A stretch of DNA of 41,181 nt from CAZPMT01 sp964587655 (GCA_964587655.1 CAZPMT010000036.1:1-41181), one strand, 5' to 3'. Shown: positions 32,817 to 41,128, counted from the stretch's first letter. The notes: generated from the letters alone by a model not told the origin. Translations and numbers: made by a program.

Positions 32817-33581
32817 ATGAACACCAAAGTCAAGATCCGCGGCCCGGTTGCGGATGATGCCGCGTTGATTGAGGCGGCCAAGAAGGGCGGCCTGGGAAGC
32901 CTCGAATCGCTGGTGAGCAAACATCAAAGCGCGGTGTTTGCCCTGGCGTTGAGCCGGACGGGCGATGCTTCCGCCGCTGAGGAAATCGCTCAGGAATCCC
33001 TTATCCGGGCCTGCCAAAGGTTGGACCAGTTGAAAGAACTGGAGCGTTTCCCGCAATGGCTGCGCGCCATCACGCGGCGGGAAATCGCCATGTGGGCGCG
33101 TTCCAAGCGCCGCGAGTCCGTCGCGTTCGCCCGTTTCGGAGAGGAGATGAAAAGGCAGATCCCAGCCGAACGGCCAGCGGACGGAGGGGCGGACAGAATC
33201 TTCGACATAAACGCCTTGATCGGTGCGCTTCCCGCCAAGTTGCGGGCGGCGGCCGCTTTGTGTCTTGAGGACGAACTCCCGCCGAAAGCGGCGGCAGCGA
33301 TTTTGGGTCTGAAACCCGCAACCTTGCGCAAACGGCTGCACGATGCGCGCGCAAGGTTGCAGCGGCAGATCGTGATCAAAGCCGAGGCGGAACTCCGGCT
33401 GCAATTGTTGCCAAGAGATTTCGCGCACAAGTGCGTATGTGGGTGCGCCCGCGCGCGGGAAGCCAGCACCGGAAAGGAGGTGACGGCAATGACTGGAAAG
33501 AGCAAGTGTGGTTGCGGCTGCGTAGCCTCGTCCAAAGGCAGCGCCAAACAGGCCAAGAGCAAAATGAAGACGGGCAAGTGA
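32817..33581 (+). CDS. ECF-type RNA polymerase sigma factor with Cys-rich tail
   Basis: 254 residues. Region 2 runs from about 15 to 100 (LGSLESLVSKHQSAVFALALSRTGDASAAEEIAQESLIRACQRLDQL) and region 4 from about 130 to 185 (LPAKLRAAAALCLEDELPPKAAAAILGLKPATLRKRLHDARARL). Unlike ordinary ECF factors it has a further 65 residues with CVCGC at 206-210 and CGCGC at 231-235, then a Lys/Ser tail. The tail may bind metal or react to redox change. AAGGA precedes the ATG at 32817. It is divergent from the LolA-like operon and has no visible anti-sigma gene, so it may be self-contained and regulated by its tail, which is inference. Confidence 0.85.
   Translation: MNTKVKIRGPVADDAALIEAAKKGGLGSLESLVSKHQSAVFALALSRTGDASAAEEIAQESLIRACQRLDQLKELERFPQWLRAITRREIAMWARSKRRESVAFARFGEEMKRQIPAERPADGGADRIFDINALIGALPAKLRAAAALCLEDELPPKAAAAILGLKPATLRKRLHDARARLQRQIVIKAEAELRLQLLPRDFAHKCVCGCARAREASTGKEVTAMTGKSKCGCGCVASSKGSAKQAKSKMKTGK
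33489..33581 (+). CDS. Internally initiated 30-residue Cys/Lys-rich peptide
   Basis: The ATG at codon 225 of the sigma gene is preceded at the ideal distance by AAAGGAGGTGA, a full match to the 16S rRNA 3' end and the best ribosome site I noted in the window. Translation from here in the same frame gives a 30-residue peptide with CGCGC at residues 7-11 and eight Lys. The same residues are also the tail of the full-length sigma factor. The site could be a chance result of KEVTAM-type codons, but an 11-base exact match is unlikely by chance. Possible metallothionein-like peptide, or an older separate gene fused by loss of a stop codon. Confidence 0.5.
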   Translation: MTGKSKCGCGCVASSKGSAKQAKSKMKTGK

Positions 33582-33595
33582 CCCGCGCTTCATGG

Positions 33596-33621
33596 GGGGA
33601 GGCGTTACCGTGCGCCTCCCC
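33596..33621 (+). terminator. Stem-loop after the sigma factor gene
   Basis: GGGGAGGCG, an eight-base loop and CGCCTCCCC form a perfect 9-bp GC-rich stem 15 bases after the stop codon. No T-run follows, so it is an imperfect intrinsic terminator. Confidence 0.55.
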
Positions 33622-33771
33622 TCACGTTGCACCGGCCAGCTTTTCGCGGGGCGACCGCCCCCTGCCAGCGCGGCGCGCAGTACGCCGCGAGAGTTACAGC
33701 GTGCTTTGCCCCTCCGGTGGAGGCCCTCCCAGTACTGTTTGTCCGTCGGTTTCATTTCAGCGCCCAGTCGT

Positions 33772-36120
33772 CTACTGCACTGCTGCGTTGGATCGTTTCG
33801 GATTGGGTGCGAGCGGCAGCCAACGCCCGAATACCGTGACCAACGTCGGCAAGTACAGCAGCGTCGCCACCGAACTCAGCAGCATGATCGCGGCCATGAA
33901 GACCCCCACGGTAATATAGGGCGTAAGGTCGGCGAAGACCATGACCGCGAAACCTACCGCAAAAAGGATTGCGTTGAGGAAGATTCCCTTTCCGGGGCGA
34001 GCCACCGTCCACGCCAAGGTTTCACGCAGATGCGGGTGCTCTTGGTAGCGTTGTCGGAAACGTCCAACGAAGTGAATGGCAAAGTCGATTGCCAGACCCA
34101 GCGAGAGAGTCGAAAGAACCGCCACCGGCATATCGAAGTCTTTGCCAATCAGCCCCACTACCCCGTAGATGACAGTAATGGTGAATAGCAGCGGGAGGTA
34201 GGCCAATATTCCCCAGAGAAGGGAACGCAATTGGACCACCAATAGGACCAGAACCATGATGAGGCCAACCAGAAAACTCTCGATCATTCCCCACAGTACC
34301 TCATTGCTCCAAACCAAGTTGAAATAGGCGATACCGGCGGGCCGCACGATTGCCCCGCCAGGCAAGGGATGCGCGGCGAGGTAGGTCTGCGTCCTTTGAA
34401 TCACATCCGCCATAACGTCCGCATCCCAACTCTTAAGCTGGAGAAACACGTTGGCCTTCTGGAACGGGTAGTCCACAACATTGTCCAGGTCACTGGCCTT
34501 CGCGGAAGTTCCAAAGAGAAAAAGGTATTGGCCCACCTGTTCGCTCGAATCCGGAATCCGATCAAAGGCCGGGTCATCTTGATGGAGCACGCGGTTAATT
34601 CGTTTCACGTAGTCCACCACGGAAAAGGTCTTTCCCACCCGTGGGTCCTGTTCCAGTTCCCGTTGCAGACCTTCTATGCCACGAAGCATCGCCGGATCTT
34701 TGATGGCGTCCTCCGCCAACCCCTGGACAATGAGATAGCCTGTCGAGGCGCCGCCGAGGTGCGCATTTAGGACACGGTCCGCTGTCCGCACGTCGCTGTC
34801 TGGTTTGAACCAGTGGACCATGTTGTTGTTGACTTTGATGTGCGAGAGTCCGATCAGAGCAACCACCAGCATCACTCCGCCTATGATGGCAATCGCCTTG
34901 GCGTGGCGCACGCAGAATTCCCCGAAGCCGGCTAGACCGGACGGTCCCATTGGTTCGTCCATGTGCGGGCGATGCGCGGCTTTGGGTATGCGGTCTTCGC
35001 GCAGCAACGCGAGGATAGCCGGAACTAAGGTAAAGCTCATGAGAAGGATTACTAAGGTCCCGAAGGCCACAACGAGGCCGAAGATTTTCACCGGGACAAT
35101 GGTTGCCGTGGCAAGCGAGGCAAACCCGGCCGCCGTGGTCACGTCGGAATAGAAAACCGGACGGCCCACGGCGCCCATTGTTTCCAGCACCGCCCGCCGT
35201 TTGTCCCCGACCTCCGCGAACCGGAAGGCAAACTCGTTGAAGATGTGCACGCTATCCGTCGCTATCGCCATCAGAAACACCGGGCTCATCGAGCTCATGA
35301 TGTGGACGGGATATCCGAGGCCTATGAGAAGTCCCATCGACCAGATGATGCTTACCATGGCCACGGCCATGTTTGCCACGACCAGCGGCACACTGCGGAA
35401 CATGAGCCAAAGGGTGACGGCCATCACCAACCCGGCGATAGGCGACAAGATGCCCATCTGGCGAAACATCTCCGCGCCAAAAGTGTCGCGCGCGACGGGA
35501 TCTCCGGCGAGATAATACCGGTCATCGCCAGGGCTCTTGGGCAGCAACGCTCGAATCTTGTCGGCAATGTCCTTGCCATTGGCCGTTGGCTCGATGGGGA
35601 CATAAACCGCCGTAGCGGTCGCGTCGGGCGAGATGATCCGGTTGACAAAAAGAGGATTCTCGAGAAGGTGTTTTCTGAGGGCCTCAAGGTCTAGCTCGGA
35701 TTGAGGAGCGCGGCCAAGCAAGCGCCGGACAGCCAGGTCATTTCCCTCGGCGGTCATGTCGTCGATGGTTGAGAAACTCACGACATCGCGCGAGATGACC
35801 CCCGGCATCTTCTGTATTTCGCCGGTCAGATCCCTAATCCGCGATAGGGTTTTCCCGTTGACGATCCCCCGTTCGTTGACGATGCCGAGGACAAGTACGT
35901 CTGCGTGCAGGGCGAAATCCTTTTCGACTTGGTCGTTGTACTGACGTACAGGGGAGGTCGCCGGCAGCATGTGCTTGGGATCGGTGTCGATGGCGATCTT
36001 GGGGAACTGCACCGCGAAAGCTAGCGTTACGAGGATCGTCAGGCCGATGACGCGCCAAGGATGGCTCAACGAAATGGCGGCCAAACGATTCAATCGTCTG
36101 TCAATTTCCAAGATTCGCAT
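33772..36120 (-). CDS. MMPL/RND-family exporter
   Basis: 782 residues. About twelve membrane helices in two repeats of one plus five, each with a large periplasmic loop, the plan of MMPL/HpnN-type exporters that move lipids or hydrophobic compounds. Visible markers: first helix at about 25-45, then FPKIAIDTDPKHMLPATSPVRQ, and the helix pair SMSPVFLMAIATDSVHIFNEF and LSTLSLGLAIDFAIHFVGRF, whose acidic residues in the fourth helices relay protons. The ATG at 36120 overlaps the upstream stop by one base (TGATG); earlier in-frame starts lie inside the flavoprotein gene. LolA-like and beta-barrel partners are nearby in another unit. Confidence 0.9.
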   Translation of the reverse strand: MRILEIDRRLNRLAAISLSHPWRVIGLTILVTLAFAVQFPKIAIDTDPKHMLPATSPVRQYNDQVEKDFALHADVLVLGIVNERGIVNGKTLSRIRDLTGEIQKMPGVISRDVVSFSTIDDMTAEGNDLAVRRLLGRAPQSELDLEALRKHLLENPLFVNRIISPDATATAVYVPIEPTANGKDIADKIRALLPKSPGDDRYYLAGDPVARDTFGAEMFRQMGILSPIAGLVMAVTLWLMFRSVPLVVANMAVAMVSIIWSMGLLIGLGYPVHIMSSMSPVFLMAIATDSVHIFNEFAFRFAEVGDKRRAVLETMGAVGRPVFYSDVTTAAGFASLATATIVPVKIFGLVVAFGTLVILLMSFTLVPAILALLREDRIPKAAHRPHMDEPMGPSGLAGFGEFCVRHAKAIAIIGGVMLVVALIGLSHIKVNNNMVHWFKPDSDVRTADRVLNAHLGGASTGYLIVQGLAEDAIKDPAMLRGIEGLQRELEQDPRVGKTFSVVDYVKRINRVLHQDDPAFDRIPDSSEQVGQYLFLFGTSAKASDLDNVVDYPFQKANVFLQLKSWDADVMADVIQRTQTYLAAHPLPGGAIVRPAGIAYFNLVWSNEVLWGMIESFLVGLIMVLVLLVVQLRSLLWGILAYLPLLFTITVIYGVVGLIGKDFDMPVAVLSTLSLGLAIDFAIHFVGRFRQRYQEHPHLRETLAWTVARPGKGIFLNAILFAVGFAVMVFADLTPYITVGVFMAAIMLLSSVATLLYLPTLVTVFGRWLPLAPNPKRSNAAVQ

Positions 36121-37325
36121 CACCAGCCCCATCCGCCGGTCACGGCTCGTCCCTGTCTTAGTTGCCACAAGTGGTAGCGGGTAAAGAGCTTCTTGGCCCA
36201 AAGCCAACGCTTGCCTTCGCTCATTTCGGAGACATTGCGTGGTGGCCGAACGGGGTCGGCTTTCATGTAGGCAGCGCGGGCGCCCATATCGAGAATGCAC
36301 TCAGCGGTCAGATCCGGCGATTGCTTCTCGCCACCCCGGATGTCAGCCGCCAGATTATGGGCGGCAATGGCCGCCATCTGCTCGGTCATGTGGCCGGTCT
36401 TGGGAAAGTTGACCGGTATTAGAGTCTGTTCGACCGGCGGGAACGCGACGGCAACGCCGACTGCATAGATATTGGGGAATTGCTTGTGACGATAATGTTC
36501 GTCCACAGGAACGAAGCCCTTGGGGTTCGCCAAACCGGGTGAATCCGCAACAGCTTTCACACCCGCCAGCGGTGGAATGATCATCGTGTACCGGGATTCA
36601 AAGCTCTGGCCGTTCGCCAGCGCGACCGAGGATTCGCTTATCTTGGACACGGCCACGGAAGTAAAGTAGCGAATGTCCCGTTCTTCAAGCGCACCTTCCA
36701 GAAATTGCCGCGCTCTGCCCATGCCGCCCACCCCGAAATGGCCAAGGAACGGTTCCGGCGTGACGAACGTAATGGGCACCTTGTGGCGTTGGCGCCTGCG
36801 TCTTAGCACGTGATCAATCTCGAAGGCGAGCTCGTAAGCCGGGCCAATGCAACTCGCGCCGGCTGCGCAGCCCACTACCACCGGGCCAGGATCGTCAAGG
36901 AACTTCCGCCAAGCAACTCCGGCCTCCTCAGCCTCGGGTGGCGACATGATTGAATGTCCTGGTCCGTCAAACGGGCCGAGACCGGGCACGGCCTCGTTAG
37001 CGCTGCGGTGGCCCGTGGCAATCACAAGATAGTCATAGGGGTATTCGCCACGGTCGGTGGTCACCTTCTGCCCCACGGGGTCAATCTGTTCCGCCGTTGC
37101 CGCGACGAACCTGATTCGCTTTCTCGTCAACGGCTTTTCGAGATCAAACGAAATGTTCTTGATAGAAGCAGCGCCGATGGCCACCCATGGCAGAGCCGGG
37201 ATGAACACAAAAGAGCGATCCTTTGCAATCAGCGTGATTTCACATGTCGAGGAGTCGAGCAGACGACGTAAGCGATAAGCAGCCGTCAGCCCGCCAAAAG
37301 AGCCACCCACAATCACGATTCTCAT
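36120..37325 (-). CDS. SQR-type FAD-dependent oxidoreductase
   Basis: 401 residues of the sulfide:quinone oxidoreductase/flavocytochrome c family. The FAD-binding GGSFGGLTAAYRL is at 7-19, and the signature GCAAGASCIGPAYELAFEIDHVL and TPEPFLGHFGVGG (152-201) are SQR hallmarks. Cys159 and Cys343 (TAECILDMG) match the two Cys that hold the polysulfide in structurally known archaeal and bacterial SQRs. The third, normally near residue 128, reads HSIMSPPEA, so it is missing. Such two-Cys members may still oxidise sulfide or act on other sulfur species with quinone. The C-terminal amphipathic segment (WAKKLFTRYHLWQLRQG) would seat it on the membrane. Co-transcribed with the MMPL gene. Confidence 0.85.
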   Translation of the reverse strand: MRIVIVGGSFGGLTAAYRLRRLLDSSTCEITLIAKDRSFVFIPALPWVAIGAASIKNISFDLEKPLTRKRIRFVAATAEQIDPVGQKVTTDRGEYPYDYLVIATGHRSANEAVPGLGPFDGPGHSIMSPPEAEEAGVAWRKFLDDPGPVVVGCAAGASCIGPAYELAFEIDHVLRRRRQRHKVPITFVTPEPFLGHFGVGGMGRARQFLEGALEERDIRYFTSVAVSKISESSVALANGQSFESRYTMIIPPLAGVKAVADSPGLANPKGFVPVDEHYRHKQFPNIYAVGVAVAFPPVEQTLIPVNFPKTGHMTEQMAAIAAHNLAADIRGGEKQSPDLTAECILDMGARAAYMKADPVRPPRNVSEMSEGKRWLWAKKLFTRYHLWQLRQGRAVTGGWGW

Positions 37326-37593
37326 AAGTACACTCCCAGTAGAAACACGGGCTTTGCCTTCAGGGTAACTGTCCAGCTACCCGCTTCCAGTTCTCTCCGT
37401 GCCAAACCTGCAAAGCCATATCATTGTTCTTCAAACATTGATGAATGGGATGAACGAGATGAAGCGTCCAAAGACTACATATCACCATTCCTTCGCTCTA
37501 AAGGGCGACTCGGCCCGTAATCGCGGCCAAAACACGAGAGGCCTTCGCCGTGCGCTGTAGCCCGGTCCCATTGTTCGCTCCGTTCCGCTCTGC

Positions 37594-39111
37594 CTACAAC
37601 TGAGGCCACACGTCCCAGACGCCCATCATGCCGAGGTCTTCGTGCTCGAGGATGTGGCAATGGAAGACCGTGGCCCCGGTGTAGTCGAAGATGGGCACCA
37701 ACATTTGCACGCTGCCGCCTCTCGGGACGAGCACCGTGTCTTTCCAGGCAGGAACGGTCGTGTAGAAGGAGGAATAGTCCGAATTGCCACCGTTAACCGA
37801 AAGCACCAGCGCGGGATTGACGTGTTGGTGGAAGGGGTGGTCCATAGCTGTGGCGTTCACGACTGTCCAGACTTCGTAGGTGCCCACTTGCGACGTGATG
37901 GTGTAGGGATTGGTATCGAAGTCCTGCCCGTTGATGGTTGCGTTGGACATTCCCATTCCCATTCCCATGCCGCCGCCCATGCCGCCCATACCCATCATGC
38001 CCATGCCCAACGTCAGCGTGCGACGCGCTGCGACCGGCACCGTATCGGGATCGATGCGGCGGGCACCCGGGTTGATGGCCGGGGGTACGGTCTGCACCGG
38101 TGTCAGGCTCCCCTCGTAAGTAACCGTCAGCAGGGTGACCGTGGCGCTTGTGCCGGCGCCCCGCGTGTATGGGAGGGATTGAAGCGCGTAGCTGCCGGAC
38201 GTGCGGTCCGCTTCGACAAGCACATCGATGCGCTCGCCCGGCGACAGCAGCACCTCCGACTGGGCGTAGGGCTTGTCCAGCAGCCCGCCGTCGGTACCGA
38301 TGACGTGGAAGGTGTGACCGGGCAGGGTCAGACGGTAGAAGCGGGCACTGCTGGCGTTCAGCACGCGCCACCGCTGTACTTGGCCCGCCTTGATCACGAG
38401 TTCCGGGTTCACCTGCCCGTTGACGGTTACGATGCGGCCCTCTTTGCCAAACATGTAGTCCATCGGGGTGGCGTGGGCAGCGGGTGCGGAACCATTCAAG
38501 GCGATGTCCTTCAGAACCATGACGTGGGTCTCGTAAGAGGCCAGGTTCGCGTCCGCGTCTTCCACTACCAACGCGCCGGCCAAGCCCGCCCAGACCTGTT
38601 CCGCCGCCAGCCCGTGCAGGTGCGGATGGTAGAAGGCCAGTTCCCCTGGCTCCTGCAAGCTCAAGTCATATTCGTGGGTGTAGGCTTCGCCGGGGGCCAA
38701 CTCGTGGCTCACGTCGTCGCCCGGCAGCACCGGCGATACATGCAGGCCGTGGGTGTGCAGGTTGGTGCGGTTGCGCGGGTGGCCCAGCAAGTTCGTGTTG
38801 CCGGTATCAGGCAACGCGTTCTTGAGGCGGATGCGGAGCAGGTTGCCCTGCCGCACGCGAATCGTGGGACCGGGATAGGCCCCGTTGTAGGTCATGAGGC
38901 TGGCCACGGCGCCGTCGAGGTCCACCGGCGCAATTCGGACTTCAAGTTCCACCTCCACTACGCCCGGCGTCGTACTCAGGTTGGGCGCTTCCACGGGATC
39001 CTGAAAGCGTGCACCCACAGGCGGGTTGATGGTGCCTCCCGTTCCCGGCACTAGGACCGGACACGCCGCCAATAGAAATGGTAATGCAATTGCCAGCATC
39101 TTCTGGATCAT
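37594..39111 (-). CDS. CueO-like multicopper oxidase lipoprotein
   Basis: 505 residues with a lipobox (LLAAC, Cys17). Three cupredoxin domains hold the copper motifs LHTHGLH (118-124), HPHLHG (162-167), HPFHQH near 439 and HCHILEHEDLGMM (484-496), with the axial Met of the T1 site as in CueO. A Met-rich stretch MGMMGMGGMGGGMGMGMGM near 370-390 lies where CueO has its Met-rich copper-binding insert. It would oxidise Cu(I) or phenols using oxygen at the periplasmic face. The ATG at 39111 follows GGAGG at a spacing of nine. It lies between the intact SQR gene and an SQR 5' remnant, suggesting it was inserted into an SQR locus. Confidence 0.9.
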   Translation of the reverse strand: MIQKMLAIALPFLLAACPVLVPGTGGTINPPVGARFQDPVEAPNLSTTPGVVEVELEVRIAPVDLDGAVASLMTYNGAYPGPTIRVRQGNLLRIRLKNALPDTGNTNLLGHPRNRTNLHTHGLHVSPVLPGDDVSHELAPGEAYTHEYDLSLQEPGELAFYHPHLHGLAAEQVWAGLAGALVVEDADANLASYETHVMVLKDIALNGSAPAAHATPMDYMFGKEGRIVTVNGQVNPELVIKAGQVQRWRVLNASSARFYRLTLPGHTFHVIGTDGGLLDKPYAQSEVLLSPGERIDVLVEADRTSGSYALQSLPYTRGAGTSATVTLLTVTYEGSLTPVQTVPPAINPGARRIDPDTVPVAARRTLTLGMGMMGMGGMGGGMGMGMGMSNATINGQDFDTNPYTITSQVGTYEVWTVVNATAMDHPFHQHVNPALVLSVNGGNSDYSSFYTTVPAWKDTVLVPRGGSVQMLVPIFDYTGATVFHCHILEHEDLGMMGVWDVWPQL

Positions 39112-39234
39112 GTTGAATTTCCTCCAAGTGTCCACGTGGTGCTATTCCGTTCGCGGCTATAGCGGGTCAGAGTGTCTGATTTCTCGTAACTGTTCACGGC
39201 CCATCCTTGAGTGAGACAACGGTTTGATTGTATT

Positions 39235-39312
39235 TCAAGGGTCGAACATACGGCGTAACCGATAAGCCGTCGTCAGCCCGCCAAAAGAGCCACCTATAAT
39301 CACGATTCTCAT
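39235..39312 (-). pseudogene. Truncated SQR-type gene remnant
   Basis: The ATG at 39312 opens MRIVIIGGSFGGLTTAYRLRRMFDP followed by a stop, matching residues 1-24 of the SQR-type protein at 36120-37325 (MRIVIVGGSFGGLTAAYRLRRLLD). 64 of the first 72 bases agree, and the leader CTT-ATG is also shared. The flavin-binding loop is complete but everything after residue 25 is gone. It lies in the same orientation as the intact gene, 1987 bases upstream, with the multicopper oxidase between them. Confidence 0.9.
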
Positions 39313-39331
39313 AAGAAGACTCCGGGTTCCA

Positions 39332-39515
39332 TTAACCTAGATTCGGCAATTGGAGCCAGTTGGGTTTGTCCAAGTAGTGGACGGCGTGGACGTTGTGGAC
39401 AAAGTGGACGCAACCCTGCAGGTGATCCTTTTCGGCGTCCACATCGTCCACAAAGTCCACGCCGTCCACCATTTCGGGAAGCACCTTCAATCTTGACTGC
39501 CGAATCTAGGATTAA
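39332..39515. mobile_element. MITE-like palindromic element with TTAA-ended inverted repeats
   Basis: The ends are TTAACCTAGATTCGGCA (39332-39348) and the complement of TTAATCCTAGATTCGGCA (39498-39515). Inside, 34-base arms at 39377-39410 and 39436-39469 pair at 31 of 34 positions and are built from GTGGAC-type units, with a 25-base loop. At 184 bases and with no gene, it looks like a non-autonomous element; TTAA at each edge could be the target duplication. It would fold into a very strong hairpin in RNA or single-stranded DNA. Confidence 0.75.
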
Positions 39516-39538
39516 CAGTTCCTTTGCATTCGTTAGGT

Positions 39539-40384
39539 TCATTGGGATACATGGCCGTTTGCGATGTCCTCCCAAGCCTTTGCGACTAAGCCCAGGAGTC
39601 TCAAAGCATCGACGCTTCCGTCTGATTCGCCCTTGGCGAAATCTCCTTCACCCGTGCCCATCTGGTTCGTCACGTGTGCGAAGCAGATGACGGGCTTTTG
39701 TTTCGCCTGAGCGAAAGCGTACAAAGAGGCCGCTTCCATCTCTACGGCCAGGATGCCTTCACTACGCGCATAGGCGATGGCCTCGACCGTTTCGCGATAA
39801 GGGGCATCGGTGGTCCACGTCGCGCCACGCTCGACAGCGGGCGAGAAATCTCTCAACACGCCGTGTACCCTGTTTGCCAACTCTTGGTTCGCGAACGAGT
39901 ACCTCGACGGCGGCAAGTAATGGAGGCTGGTCCCTTCATCCCGCAGTGCTCTGTCGATCAACACGAAATAGGGCGGCTTCCGCGTGGGAAGGATCTGGCC
40001 CGCGGACGTGATACTCACTAGCAGCCCACAACCTGAGACAAAAAGCTGCTCGGCCAGCAGCACCGCAAATGAACCCCCAACCGCGTTGCCGATAAGGCCC
40101 ACGGGGACCCCGCCCGCATCGATGTCATAGAGGTCCGTATGGTAGCAGGCCCACGATCCGTCACGAACCGCCTGCTCTCTGCGCAGCACGTCGCGGAGAA
40201 TGTCGCCGTCCGGATCCAGCACGCAGACTTCCGGGACTTGGCCTCCGGGAAGCGACTTCTGATGACGCGAAGCCTTCAGCAAAGCGTCGGGGCCAAAAAC
40301 GCTGGAAGCTTCGTAGTGCTTGTTCCTCAGAAGGGGAACGTGATCAAAGGAATCGGAATTGGCATCTCTTCGCATGACGCTCAC
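39539..40384 (-). CDS. Nucleoside phosphorylase (PNP/UDP family)
   Basis: 281 residues. The core motifs are VGLIGNAVGGSFAVLLAEQL (95-114), GCGLLVSITSAGQI (118-131) and the nucleoside-binding EMEAASLYAFA (215-225), as in uridine/purine phosphorylase family members. It would cleave a nucleoside with phosphate to a free base and sugar-1-phosphate in the cytoplasm; the extended N-terminus (20-60) is unlike E. coli Udp. The GTG at 40384 overlaps the stop of the ArsR-rhodanese gene (GTGA), with GGAG ten bases upstream. An ATG at 40375 is possible. Substrate class is uncertain; a methylthio-nucleoside would fit the sulfur theme but no motif proves this. Confidence 0.85.
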   Translation of the reverse strand: MSVMRRDANSDSFDHVPLLRNKHYEASSVFGPDALLKASRHQKSLPGGQVPEVCVLDPDGDILRDVLRREQAVRDGSWACYHTDLYDIDAGGVPVGLIGNAVGGSFAVLLAEQLFVSGCGLLVSITSAGQILPTRKPPYFVLIDRALRDEGTSLHYLPPSRYSFANQELANRVHGVLRDFSPAVERGATWTTDAPYRETVEAIAYARSEGILAVEMEAASLYAFAQAKQKPVICFAHVTNQMGTGEGDFAKGESDGSVDALRLLGLVAKAWEDIANGHVSQ

Positions 40385-41061
40385 TGATTTGTCTCTCCTG
40401 CTTCGACCTCAAGACCGCGTGCTTGCCAGTCGGTAACGCTTAGGTCCAAACGAAATGCGGAGAAACCTTTGGCTCGAAGCCGCTCGACGGCCTCAATCGC
40501 CAGTACACAATAGGGACCGCGGCAATAGGCAACGATCTCCCGGTCTTTGGGTAATTCGGACAGGCGTGCCTCCAGTTCCTCTAAAGGAACGGAAAGCGCT
40601 CGGGGCAAATGTCCGGCGTGGAACTCTTCGGCCGGCCTCACGTCCAGGACCGTGACCTCTCCTAGATGCACGCGCCGCAACAATTCTTCGCGATCCACGG
40701 GGTCGAACGTTTCCCGATCTCGGAGGAAGGCGCGCAGGGTCTGGTCAACTTCCGCGAGGCAGCCTTCAGCCAACAGCCGCAGACCGCGCACAAAGCCTGC
40801 AACCGACGGATCGGCCACGCGATAAACGACGTGGACACCCATCTTTTCCGCATCAATCAAACGAGCCGCACGGAGCACCTGCAAGTGTTGCGACGCGTTT
40901 GCGACTGATAAGTTCGCCGCCTTGGCCAAAGCATCCACATGGCGCGGGCTCTGGCAAAGCAGGTCAAGCAGTTCAATACGTTTCGGACTTGCGACAGCCT
41001 TCCCAATCCTGGCGAACTGCTCGTATATCTTGTCTCGAAATTGCCTGTTTCTGTTGCTCAC
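40381..41061 (-). CDS. ArsR-family regulator fused to a rhodanese domain
   Basis: 226 residues. An ArsR winged helix-turn-helix at about 10-85 (ASPKRIELLDLLCQSPRHVDALAKAANLSVANASQHLQVLRAARLI) is followed by a rhodanese domain at about 125-220 with an active-site loop CRGPYC (180-185). Such fusions are thought to sense persulfide or sulfane sulfur through the rhodanese Cys and de-repress sulfur genes. I chose GTG at 41061 with GAGGA six bases upstream; TTG at 41073 is inside that ribosome site. It shares a four-base overlap with the nucleoside phosphorylase. An inverted repeat on its promoter suggests autoregulation. Confidence 0.9.
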   Translation of the reverse strand: MSNRNRQFRDKIYEQFARIGKAVASPKRIELLDLLCQSPRHVDALAKAANLSVANASQHLQVLRAARLIDAEKMGVHVVYRVADPSVAGFVRGLRLLAEGCLAEVDQTLRAFLRDRETFDPVDREELLRRVHLGEVTVLDVRPAEEFHAGHLPRALSVPLEELEARLSELPKDREIVAYCRGPYCVLAIEAVERLRAKGFSAFRLDLSVTDWQARGLEVEAGETNQ

Positions 41062-41073
41062 GGCATTCCTCAA

Positions 41074-41119
41074 TTATTCAACTGAAATATAGAATAACAG
41101 AATCCATTGCGCAAGTCAA
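41074..41119 (-). promoter_or_regulatory. Promoter and operator of the ArsR-rhodanese unit
   Basis: On the minus strand TTGACT (41114-41119) and TATTCT (41091-41096) are 17 bases apart. The inverted repeat TTATTC-N12-GAATAA (41074-41097) overlaps the -10, the usual place for an ArsR-type operator. The right terminal repeat begins ten bases upstream. Confidence 0.6.
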
Positions 41120-41128
41120 TACCTCGAG

